From positions 1 through 13,894 of the forward strand of contig CAZBEI010000108.1 of the NCBI GenBank assembly GCA_964490895.1: a stretch of 13,894 bases of DNA, read 5' to 3'. The position numbers were made by a program, and so were the translations under genes. The stretch is from JACRAO01 sp964490895. Its GTDB lineage: Bacteria; Bdellovibrionota; UBA1018. This document shows positions 5,887 through 12,823 of this stretch, one piece after another (within the stretch, counting starts at the first letter, position 1; every line of letters starts with the position of its first letter). The notes below the pieces were generated by a model. That model saw nothing but the letters and a program-made list of their open reading frames with translations. It did no database searches and had not been told where the DNA came from.

Positions 5887-6191
5887 TTGCTGGAATTTCG
5901 GACAAATATGCAACCCAGATCCTTAATCTGTTTAGAACATTGCCCAGAGGTGTAGAAATCATTTTATTCGGATCGCGCGCAAAGGGCAATTTTAGGGAGG
6001 GTTCTGATATCGATATTGCAATCCGTGGTCCAAGCCTTACCCTAAAACACCGAGACGAACTTTTAGCTCTGTACGAGGCCCTTTATTTACCCTGGAAACT
6101 AGACCTCGTCATTTATCACCTCATCGACGAACCTGCACTCAAGGCACATATCGATCGGGTGGGAAAACTCCTGCATCCCGATTTTCTGTGA
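5883..6191 (+). CDS. mntA: MntA-like antitoxin (minimal nucleotidyltransferase, HI0073 type)
   Basis: The 102-residue protein has the polymerase-beta-type nucleotidyltransferase core. GSRAKGNFREGSDIDIAI (30-47) contains Gly30-Ser31 and the metal-binding Asp42 and Asp44, and LDLVIY supplies the third acidic residue, Asp74. In studied HepT/MntA pairs this enzyme inactivates the toxin by attaching AMP units to a tyrosine of the RX4HXY motif; that tyrosine is present in the partner here. No ribosome binding site is visible; translation probably depends on the four-base ATGA overlap with the toxin gene. Length and residues look complete. Confidence 0.88.
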   Translation: MIAGISDKYATQILNLFRTLPRGVEIILFGSRAKGNFREGSDIDIAIRGPSLTLKHRDELLALYEALYLPWKLDLVIYHLIDEPALKAHIDRVGKLLHPDFL

Positions 6192-6255
6192 GATTTTAAC
6201 GACCCGCACCGTAGGTTAAAAACCTTGATTTTGACCCACACTGTGGGTTAAAATC
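6192..6255 (+). promoter_or_regulatory. Two tandem palindromes and a promoter before the AAA_14 ATPase gene
   Basis: The second palindrome is strong: GATTTTGACCCACA (6227-6240) and TGTGGGTTAAAATC (6242-6255) are 14-base arms around one base, with one mismatch. A looser relative, TTTTAAC (6194-6200) with GTTAAAA (6215-6221), precedes it. TTGATT (6225-6230) and TAAAAT (6249-6254) could be -35 and -10 boxes 18 bases apart, which would put the palindrome in the promoter spacer and the transcript start almost at the GTG 6261. It could be an operator, a transcript hairpin or both. Confidence 0.55.
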
Positions 6256-6260
6256 ACAAT

Positions 6261-7427
6261 GTGTTAAAGCGGATTCTTTATTCGAAATTATTACAGGAAC
6301 AAAAAAGGGGGAAGAGCCTTCTGCTCTTGGGCCCAAGGCAGGTTGGAAAAAGCACGATTCTGTCCTTGTTACACCCGGATCTTATCATTAATTTAGCAGA
6401 CGAAGCCAATTTTCGAAGCTATCTTTCTGATCCTGCCCTCATTCGAAGGCAGGTGTCTTCCCTTCGTAGCAAAAGTACTATTTTAATTGACGAAGTTCAG
6501 CGTATCCCATCCATTTTAAACTCAGTTCAGGCGCTCATTGATGAACGTAGAGAACGGGTTTTTCTTTTGACAGGGTCTTCTGCCCGAAAGCTAAAGGGCG
6601 GGAAAGCCAATCTCCTTCCCGGACGAATGTTTATCCATCGCCTTTTTCCAATGACTTATTGGGAACTAGGCTCACAATTTGATTTGGATAGAGCCCTGAC
6701 CGTCGGAATGTTGCCTGAAATCTATCTCAATGATTATGGGGCCGATCTTATATCTGGTTATATTGACACCTATCTGCGTGAGGAGATCCAAGCAGAAGCT
6801 CTAGCGCGCAACATGGGATCCTATTCCCGATTTCTTGATTTGGCTGCTGAAGTCTCTGGAACAATCGTGAATTATTCTCAGTTGGCTTCTGATTCTGAAA
6901 TCCCCAAAGAAACTTTGCGGAGGTACTACGACATTTTAACGGACACACTCATTGTTTATAGAATGCGCGGATTCACAGACATCAAAGGAAATCGCAAAGC
7001 ATTACAGCGTGAGAAAATTTTATTTTTCGATTTGGGCGTCAAAAATGCGATTCTTAAGCAACATCGGAATATTTTTACTGACACACAAAAAGGATTCCTG
7101 TTTGAACAATGGTTCATTCTCCAGATGCTAGCATATTCGTCTTACTTCGAACCAGATTGGCAGTTTTTCTATTACCGCGATGATCTTCAACAAGAAGTTG
7201 ATCTGGTGATCGATACGGGCCGTTTGGTGCTTGCACTGGAAATCAAATATTCGAGAAAAATTCAGGCTTCGCAGCTCTCTTCGCTTAGGGTGTTTAAGCA
7301 TTATGCTAAAAAACCTGTCAAAGCTTTTATCATTTTTCGAGGAGACCACGAGGAAAACTTTGGCGATATCCGTGCGATTCCTTATCAAACATTTTTGAAG
7401 CGTCTCCTCAATGGAACAATTTTCTAG
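6261..7427 (+). CDS. AAA_14 ATPase with C-terminal DUF4143 domain
   Basis: The 388-residue protein has Walker A GPRQVGKST (24-32), Walker B TILIDEVQR (73-81, Asp77-Glu78) and the sensor-like TGSSARKL (104-111). These are followed by FPMTYWEL and the region typical of DUF4143. Near the C-terminus, QEVDLVID (311-318) and ALEIKYS (325-331) supply Glu312, Asp314, Glu327 and Lys329, the pattern of a PD-(D/E)XK nuclease-like fold. Proteins of this build are widespread accessory ATPases of unclear role, often near toxin-antitoxin genes; DNA binding or cutting is possible but unproven. The start is GTG 6261, giving the usual MLKRILYSKLL beginning. No Shine-Dalgarno sequence is present, which fits a leaderless or nearly leaderless mRNA. 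It follows the HepT/MntA pair after 69 bases filled by palindromes, so it is probably transcribed separately. Confidence 0.88.
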   Translation: MLKRILYSKLLQEQKRGKSLLLLGPRQVGKSTILSLLHPDLIINLADEANFRSYLSDPALIRRQVSSLRSKSTILIDEVQRIPSILNSVQALIDERRERVFLLTGSSARKLKGGKANLLPGRMFIHRLFPMTYWELGSQFDLDRALTVGMLPEIYLNDYGADLISGYIDTYLREEIQAEALARNMGSYSRFLDLAAEVSGTIVNYSQLASDSEIPKETLRRYYDILTDTLIVYRMRGFTDIKGNRKALQREKILFFDLGVKNAILKQHRNIFTDTQKGFLFEQWFILQMLAYSSYFEPDWQFFYYRDDLQQEVDLVIDTGRLVLALEIKYSRKIQASQLSSLRVFKHYAKKPVKAFIIFRGDHEENFGDIRAIPYQTFLKRLLNGTIF

Positions 7428-7462
7428 AATCCATGATGGGGCTAAACAGTCACGAAAAAGGA

Positions 7463-7489
7463 TCGACAATTTACAAATAAGTGTATAAA
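7463..7489 (+). promoter_or_regulatory. Possible weak promoter of uvrA
   Basis: TCGACA (7463-7468) and TATAAA (7484-7489) are 15 bases apart, shorter than ideal. Transcription would start near 7496, about 10 bases before the ATG at 7507. No ribosome binding site precedes that ATG (CCACAGTTAACCCCC), so a very short leader is plausible. No LexA-type box was recognised. Confidence 0.3.
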
Positions 7490-7506
7490 GTCCACAGTTA
7501 ACCCCC

Positions 7507-10365
7507 ATGCAAGCTCCTATTCGCTTAAATAATGTCCGGCAAAATAATTTAAAAAATATCACTGTCGAAATCCCTGCACGAAAAATTACAGTGATCACGG
7601 GAGTTTCTGGAAGTGGAAAAAGCTCCCTTGCCTTTGATACCCTTTATGCCGAAGGTAGCCGCCGCTTCATCGAAAGTCTCTCCACTTATACCCGGCAGTT
7701 TTTAGAAAAAATGCCAAAGCCAGATGTCGACTCAGTAGAGAACATCCCTCCCGCCATTGCACTTGAGCAAAGAAACCATGTCATCAACTCCCGAAGTACG
7801 GTCGGGACACAAACTGAAATCCTAGATTACTTGAGGCTTTTTTTTGCAAAAATAGGAAAAACCTATTGTTTAAATTGTGGGGGGAGTGTGAATAAAATCA
7901 GCTCCCAAAATATTTTAGAGTGGGCCCAGACATGGGTGGTTGGGAAAAAAATTCTCGTCTTGGCACCTCTTCTGGCACCCCTCAAACTCGATGTGTCTGC
8001 CTCCTTTTTCCAGATTCTCAAAGAACAAGGGTTTACTCGAATTTTTTTAGAGGGAAAAATTTTCAATCTTGAGGACCTGACTCCGAAAGAACTCAAAAAA
8101 CTAGCTACCCAAGGGGGTGACCTCCAAGTCATCCTTGATCGCCTCAAAATCTCATCCCAAGCAGACCTCAAAGAAACTCGCACAAGGCTTTTAGACTCAA
8201 TCCAGCAAGCCATCACTTTAGGCAAAGGAAAAATGAGTTTTTATGATCTAGGAACAAAAGAAAAGAAAAGTTTTGACTCCGCCTTTGCGTGTATTCAGTG
8301 CGGAAGAGTCCATCCCCTCCCAGAACCTCATTTATTTTCCTTTAATAACCCCTTAGGAGCTTGCCCCAAGTGTTCAGGGTTTGGATTTACTTTAGATTTA
8401 GACGAAACAAGAGTAGTCCCTGAGCCCACTCGAACCCTAAAAAATGGAGCGATCGACCCTTTCTCAAAACCCTCTCTTGCAGATTGGCAAGAGGAGCTTT
8501 TTCGGTTTGCAGAAAAACACGGTATCTCAATTGGAAAACGTTACAGCGAACTCACTCCTGCACAAAAAAAACTCCTCTGGGAGGGCGACCCTAAAGATAA
8601 AAGTTTTATGGGTATTCTGCAATGTTTCGAAGAACTTAAAAAACAGAAATACAAACTCCACATCCGAGTTTTTATCCGCCGCTACCAAACTCAAAACCTT
8701 TGCCCACACTGCCATGGAGCCAGAATCAAACCCGAAGCCTTGGGCGTTAAGATCGGAGGAAAAAACTTTGCCGAAATCTCAAGTTGCACCCTGGAACAAA
8801 TGCTGGAGTGGTTCGGAAATTTAAAACAGACCGTCCAAGAGAAACAAGCAACCACTGAAATTTTTTCACAGGTGCTCAGAAGGCTCGAATTTCTAAACGA
8901 AGTAGGTGTAGGTTACCTCACTCTTTCACGGCTCACCAAAACACTTTCAGGCGGAGAATTTCAAAGAATCAGCCTTGCCACTCAACTGGGAAATGGACTC
9001 TGTGGAACCCTCTATGTCTTAGACGAACCCTCCATTGGACTTCATCCGGCTGATACACAAAAACTGCTTAAAATTCTTCACACATTGAGAGACCTGGGCA
9101 ACACGGTGGTTGTTGTCGAGCATGACCTCGAAGTGATGAGAAATGCAGATCACCTCATTGAACTCGGACCTGCAGCTGGGCGCAAGGGGGGAGAACTCAT
9201 TGCAACGGGCACTGCCAAAGAACTCATGGATTCGGCCACCTCACTCACAGGGAAATACCTTTCCAAAGCTTTAGTAATCAAACGCACGACTCCCATGAAG
9301 CCTAAGAGCGCGCACTCTCTTAAACTCACGGGCTGTAGAGAAAATAACTTAAAAAATATCACGGTCGAATTTCCACTCCACCGTTTTGTCGTTGTTTCAG
9401 GAGTGTCTGGATCCGGAAAAAGCACTTTGATTCACCAGATCCTATACTCTACCCTTTCGCGTATCTTTGACCAAAGCAAACTTAAATCAGGCACTTTTGA
9501 CCGTCTCTATGGAGCAGAACACATTGGGGGAGTCTTACTTCTAGATCAAACACCCATTGGGAAAAGCTCACGCTCTAATCCAGCCACTTATCTCAAAACC
9601 TGGGATGAGTTTAGACGCCTCTTTGCCAACCAAGTTTTATCTTTGAGGCGCGGCTACAGCGCTCAACACTTTTCTTTTAATGTGGATGGGGGACGTTGTC
9701 CTGTATGTAAAGGCGAAGGCGAAGTCACATTGGACATGCATTTCATGGCAGAGATGAAGCTTCCTTGCGAAGAATGTGATGGAATGCGATTTCGGAAAAA
9801 TATTTTAGAAATTACCTGTCGTGGAAAAAATATTTTTCAAATTTTACAAACAACAATCGATGAAGCTTTCGAAATTTTTAGAGATAATCCAATCTTGGTC
9901 AGAAAATTGGGAATTTTAAGGAATGTGGGCCTTGGCTACTTACAGCTCGGGCAATCCTCTACCACCTTATCCGGAGGAGAGTCTCAACGCCTTAAGATTG
10001 CCAGTGCTTTAGACCAAGAACAAAAACAAAACCTACTGTATCTTTTTGATGAGCCCACCACAGGACTTCACTCCGAAGACATCAAAAAACTCCTCGGTGT
10101 CATGCAAGATTTGATTGAGACGAATCATAGCATCATCATGATTGAACACAATTTAGATGTGATTGCGCAAGCGGACTGGGCCATTGAGCTTGGGCCCCAA
10201 GGCGGGGAAAAAGGAGGAGAACTCGTGGCGCAATGCCCACCCCAAAAACTGCTAGAAATCCCAGAGTCTGCCACCGGACAAATGCTCAAAGCACAAGGCT
10301 ACGAATTTCCTCACCTCGATATGAGACGAATGGGTTTTGCAATAGGCTTGAGTGAAAGCACATAG
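7507..10365 (+). CDS. uvrA: UvrA-family excinuclease ABC subunit A (divergent, possibly a paralogue)
   Basis: The 952-residue length is normal for UvrA, the damage-sensing ATPase of nucleotide excision repair. Both ABC ATPase modules are complete. Module 1 has Walker A GVSGSGKSS (32-40), signature LSGGE (480-484) and Walker B LYVLDEPSIGLH (Asp506-Glu507). Module 2 has Walker A GVSGSGKST (632-640), signature LSGGE (821-825) and LYLFDEPTTGLH (Asp848-Glu849). Zinc-binding Cys pairs are at 121/124, 262/265, 286/289, 399/402, 731/734 and 754/757. The presumed UvrB-binding insert (about 130-250) is retained. Two usually well-conserved stretches differ from E. coli UvrA: LEQRNHVINSRSTVGT (87-101 region) in place of the EQKSTSHNPRSTVGT form, and QTPIGKSSRSNPATYLKTWDEFRRLFA in place of [28 protein letters not shown]. 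This could mean a paralogue beside a standard UvrA elsewhere. Its last 55 bases overlap the convergent gene at 10311-10745. Confidence 0.93.
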   Translation: MQAPIRLNNVRQNNLKNITVEIPARKITVITGVSGSGKSSLAFDTLYAEGSRRFIESLSTYTRQFLEKMPKPDVDSVENIPPAIALEQRNHVINSRSTVGTQTEILDYLRLFFAKIGKTYCLNCGGSVNKISSQNILEWAQTWVVGKKILVLAPLLAPLKLDVSASFFQILKEQGFTRIFLEGKIFNLEDLTPKELKKLATQGGDLQVILDRLKISSQADLKETRTRLLDSIQQAITLGKGKMSFYDLGTKEKKSFDSAFACIQCGRVHPLPEPHLFSFNNPLGACPKCSGFGFTLDLDETRVVPEPTRTLKNGAIDPFSKPSLADWQEELFRFAEKHGISIGKRYSELTPAQKKLLWEGDPKDKSFMGILQCFEELKKQKYKLHIRVFIRRYQTQNLCPHCHGARIKPEALGVKIGGKNFAEISSCTLEQMLEWFGNLKQTVQEKQATTEIFSQVLRRLEFLNEVGVGYLTLSRLTKTLSGGEFQRISLATQLGNGLCGTLYVLDEPSIGLHPADTQKLLKILHTLRDLGNTVVVVEHDLEVMRNADHLIELGPAAGRKGGELIATGTAKELMDSATSLTGKYLSKALVIKRTTPMKPKSAHSLKLTGCRENNLKNITVEFPLHRFVVVSGVSGSGKSTLIHQILYSTLSRIFDQSKLKSGTFDRLYGAEHIGGVLLLDQTPIGKSSRSNPATYLKTWDEFRRLFANQVLSLRRGYSAQHFSFNVDGGRCPVCKGEGEVTLDMHFMAEMKLPCEECDGMRFRKNILEITCRGKNIFQILQTTIDEAFEIFRDNPILVRKLGILRNVGLGYLQLGQSSTTLSGGESQRLKIASALDQEQKQNLLYLFDEPTTGLHSEDIKKLLGVMQDLIETNHSIIMIEHNLDVIAQADWAIELGPQGGEKGGELVAQCPPQKLLEIPESATGQMLKAQGYEFPHLDMRRMGFAIGLSEST

Positions 10366-10745
10366 CGTGGGATCTCAAAAAAATCATACTCGATCCGTCC
10401 CTGAGCTTTGACTATTATTTGTACTTTTACAGATTCGTACTTGATCCAAGCCTCTTCTGGAAAAAGATCCAGCAAGGGATAGTGTGGAAGTTTGAATCGC
10501 TTTGAATTTTCTAACCAAGGATGGGATTTTAGATCCACTTGAAAATAAGGCGCATCCGTGTCAACGTTTTTTATCCACCCTACTAAAGTATAATATTCTC
10601 CATCTGCCAACTCCACTTTTTCGTTCGTACAGAGTGGATAGGGAATAGTGCCTTCCCCACATTGAGCTCCGCATTTTGAATGATCTAATAATCCTGCAAA
10701 CGCGCCCCCACTGACAAACAAAATCAAAATCATGAGTTTATTCAT
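10311..10745 (-). CDS. Small exported protein with Cys residues near the N-terminus; unknown function
   Basis: The 144-residue product begins MNKLMILILFVSGGAFA, a clear Sec signal peptide with probable cleavage after residue 17. The mature part starts with a Cys-containing segment (Cys25, Cys29, Cys39, in HSKCGAQCGEGTIPYPLC), then a strand-rich region with YYTLVGWIKNV, YFQVDLKSHPWL and VKVQIIVKAQGRIEYDFFEI. It is probably periplasmic; three Cys in the mature protein could bind metal or make a disulfide. I recognise no family. The ATG at 10745 is chosen because GGGGAG stands seven bases upstream and the signal peptide begins there; an upstream in-frame ATG at 10820 would read through the preceding gene. 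The gene starts two bases after the TPR regulator's stop, so they form an operon. Its 3' end overlaps uvrA by 55 bases in the convergent direction. Confidence 0.75.
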   Translation of the reverse strand: MNKLMILILFVSGGAFAGLLDHSKCGAQCGEGTIPYPLCTNEKVELADGEYYTLVGWIKNVDTDAPYFQVDLKSHPWLENSKRFKLPHYPLLDLFPEEAWIKYESVKVQIIVKAQGRIEYDFFEIPRYVLSLKPIAKPIRLISR

Positions 10746-10747
10746 TT

Positions 10748-11893
10748 TTATCTCCCCTTTCTTTCTATTCCGACAAACCGAACCCTGAGGCTTGGTGCCA
10801 GCCGATAGCCTTCTTTCCAATTGAGTAAATACTGTGGCTCCTTAGCATTGGGTTCAATGAGTTTTCGAATTCGATTGATATTGTAATAAAGTTTGTTGTC
10901 ATGAATTCGAGATTGATAATTTTCTTTCCAAACTTTATTGATGATTTCAGCTTTAGAAAGACCTCTTTCTGAGTCTAATCCTTCTTTGGCATGAACTTGA
11001 CTTAAGGCTTCTAAAATCCCTAAAAGTACGTATTGTTTCCGAAGTGAAATCTGGCCGGCTTCTCTTGTTTTTACAATTCCTTTTCTACAGTCAATGAGCA
11101 AATCAAAAGCATCTTGTTCAAGACGCTTTTGTTCTGCTACGACTTCTTTTTTAATTTTTTTAAACTCAGAGCTCGCTGTGGCTTTTTCGATTAAATTTAA
11201 ATTAAAATAGGCATGGGTGTAATTTTGCTGAAGCCTTGCAATCCTCGCATAGGCTAGTAAAACGTACAGATGGTAGTACCAATTGTGCTCCCCTAAAAAA
11301 CTGGCATGGGATTTTTGATAATAATGGAGTGCCTCTTCAAATTTTTGTCTTTTTTCATAAATATGCCCCAGCACAATATAAAGAACCCCATTGACGGATC
11401 GTAAGTTTTTACTCTCATAACGATGGAGCAAAACTCGAATCAACCACTCCGAACGGTTGATAAATCCTCTTTCAAAGAGACACACAGCCATCATGGCCCA
11501 GCCTTTTCCGATATGGGTCTCCGAAAACTCTCCCGACCTCGCGAGACGAATGTATTGATGTAAAAATCGTTGAAAATTTTTCATCTCTTTCTTCCCTGAC
11601 TCAATGATGGCTTTGCAGTACCAAACCATGGGATGAATATTTTTTGGATAAAGATCCATGAGATCTTTGAGCTCTGATTCATAAGAATGAATGGCTTGCT
11701 CATTGAGAGATTCTCCAGCCAGCCTTAAGAGCTGACTCAAAGATTCCATTACGCCACTGATATTTTTGTTCTGTTTATATAACTCTAAGGCTTTTAAAAA
11801 AATCTCTTGAGCTTTTGCCAACTCGCATTTTTCATAAAGTAGCCAACCCAAATCCATGAGTTCTTGTGTAATATCCGTTTGATTTTTTTTCAT
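10748..11893 (-). CDS. TPR-repeat protein with C-terminal OmpR-like winged-helix domain (probable transcription regulator)
   Basis: The 381-residue protein is mostly alpha-helical. TPR-like units are visible near residues 10-40 (LMDLGWLLYEKCELAKAQEI and on) and 170-200 (LYIVLGHIYEKRQKFEEALH and on), with helical repeats between. The C-terminal part, about 283-366, reads as an OmpR/PhoB-type winged helix: a first helix LLGILEALSQ, the recognition region KAEIINKVWKENY, HDNKLYYNINRIRKLIE, and the closing hairpin YLLNWKEGYRLAP, which matches the usual end of that domain. No receiver domain or Walker motif is seen. A reasonable inference is a transcription factor whose TPR part senses a protein or peptide. 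Candidate targets are the co-transcribed exported protein and the hydrolase gene diverging 59 bases away. The ATG at 11893 has no strong ribosome binding site but is the only sensible start. Confidence 0.75.
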   Translation of the reverse strand: MKKNQTDITQELMDLGWLLYEKCELAKAQEIFLKALELYKQNKNISGVMESLSQLLRLAGESLNEQAIHSYESELKDLMDLYPKNIHPMVWYCKAIIESGKKEMKNFQRFLHQYIRLARSGEFSETHIGKGWAMMAVCLFERGFINRSEWLIRVLLHRYESKNLRSVNGVLYIVLGHIYEKRQKFEEALHYYQKSHASFLGEHNWYYHLYVLLAYARIARLQQNYTHAYFNLNLIEKATASSEFKKIKKEVVAEQKRLEQDAFDLLIDCRKGIVKTREAGQISLRKQYVLLGILEALSQVHAKEGLDSERGLSKAEIINKVWKENYQSRIHDNKLYYNINRIRKLIEPNAKEPQYLLNWKEGYRLAPSLRVRFVGIERKGR

Positions 11894-11952
11894 TTTATTT
11901 TTTTAGGCCGCCCCGTTCGAGTTATGTTAATTCAATAGGAGTAAGAGTCAAT

Positions 11953-12801
11953 ATGGAACTTTATACCCATCCTTCAGGTGCCCAAGAAAAAGAAAAAATC
12001 CTACTCCTGCATGGATTAGGCGGTACTGGAGCGCTTTGGAGGCCTATTGCGTCTACTCTCGAAGAAGAATACTCACTGTTAGCACCCGATCAAAGAGGTC
12101 ATGGAAAAAGCCAGACTCTGACTCCGCCAGGCGCAAGCTACACCCCAGTGGACTACGGCCAAGATCTCGTTGAAACTTTAGAAAAATTAAATTTTTATCC
12201 GACCTGGGTCATTGGTCATTCTATGGGAGTGAGATCTGCCTGCGCACTTGCCTACTTACGAGGGGATTGGATCAGAGGCCTCATCCTTGTCGACCTCAGC
12301 CTTTGGCCTCAGTCCGAACGAAATGCAGAAAGAAAATTGGTCACTTTCCTTACAAAATTACCCATGCAGTTTGCCTCTAGACAAGACGCAAAAAATTATC
12401 TAATCACTCATAGCCCGGATCCTTCGATTGCAAAATATTTATTAGCTGTGTCTATTACAGTCGCTTCTGGTACAGTCGCTTCTGGCACGGATCCAAAAAC
12501 TACTTATATTACATTTCCCTTTGATCAATCAAGTCTCATCAAAACACTTGAGTCAGCGCACAAACACGCCATTCCAAAGTGGATCGAAACTCTCGCTCAA
12601 AATGGCACTCCTATCTTAATTCTGCGCGGCGCAATGAGCCACATCTTTTTGCAAGAAGATTTTATGAAAGAAAAAAAACATTTTAGTCACTTAACTTCTA
12701 TAAAATTCGAAGAAATTCAAGACACAGGGCATGGACTCCCTTTCGAAAAACGCATCGAATTTGTAGAACGGGTGAAAAAATTTATTAAACTAAAAAAATG
12801 A
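11953..12801 (+). CDS. Alpha/beta hydrolase (esterase-like)
   Basis: The 282-residue protein has the alpha/beta hydrolase core: HGLGGTGALW (20-29, oxyanion hole), PDQRGHGKS (45-53), the nucleophile elbow GHSMG (88-92, Ser90) and TGHGLPFEK (258-266, His260). The acid may be Asp114 in LILVDLSLWP after strand 6, as in YbfF-type esterases, because the later loop RGAMSHIF (225-232) has no Asp at the usual place; this is inference. It is probably a cytoplasmic ester hydrolase, since no signal peptide is present; the substrate is unknown. AGGAG at 11937-11941 lies 11 bases before the ATG. It diverges from the TPR regulator gene, and pgi follows after 22 bases. A five-residue tandem duplication (TVASG twice, about 169-178) lies in the cap region. 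Confidence 0.85.
   Translation: MELYTHPSGAQEKEKILLLHGLGGTGALWRPIASTLEEEYSLLAPDQRGHGKSQTLTPPGASYTPVDYGQDLVETLEKLNFYPTWVIGHSMGVRSACALAYLRGDWIRGLILVDLSLWPQSERNAERKLVTFLTKLPMQFASRQDAKNYLITHSPDPSIAKYLLAVSITVASGTVASGTDPKTTYITFPFDQSSLIKTLESAHKHAIPKWIETLAQNGTPILILRGAMSHIFLQEDFMKEKKHFSHLTSIKFEEIQDTGHGLPFEKRIEFVERVKKFIKLKK
12457..12486 (+). repeat. 15-bp tandem duplication within the hydrolase gene
   Basis: ACAGTCGCTTCTGGT (12457-12471) is followed directly by ACAGTCGCTTCTGGC (12472-12486). One base differs and the reading frame is kept, adding one copy of TVASG to the cap region. This looks like a replication-slippage duplication. Confidence 0.85.
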
Positions 12802-12810
12802 TCTAAGCTA

Positions 12811-12816
12811 TATTAT
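12811..12816 (+). promoter_or_regulatory. Possible -10 box of pgi giving a leaderless transcript
   Basis: TATTAT at 12811-12816 ends seven bases before the pgi ATG (12824), and no Shine-Dalgarno sequence lies in the 22-base gap after the hydrolase gene. If used, transcription would begin at or next to the ATG. No good -35 box was found at the matching distance, so read-through from the hydrolase gene remains possible. Confidence 0.3.
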
Positions 12817-12823
12817 TTATACT

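Noticed and set aside
7128..7598. Minus-strand open frame of 156 codons
   Set aside because: It is antisense to the ends of the AAA_14 gene and uvrA, both strongly supported, and shows no motif or ribosome binding site.
10746..10820. Upstream ATG at 10820 as start of the exported protein (169 residues)
   Set aside because: The added 25 residues lie within the preceding regulator gene, are charged, and would bury the signal peptide; GGGGAG supports the start at 10745.
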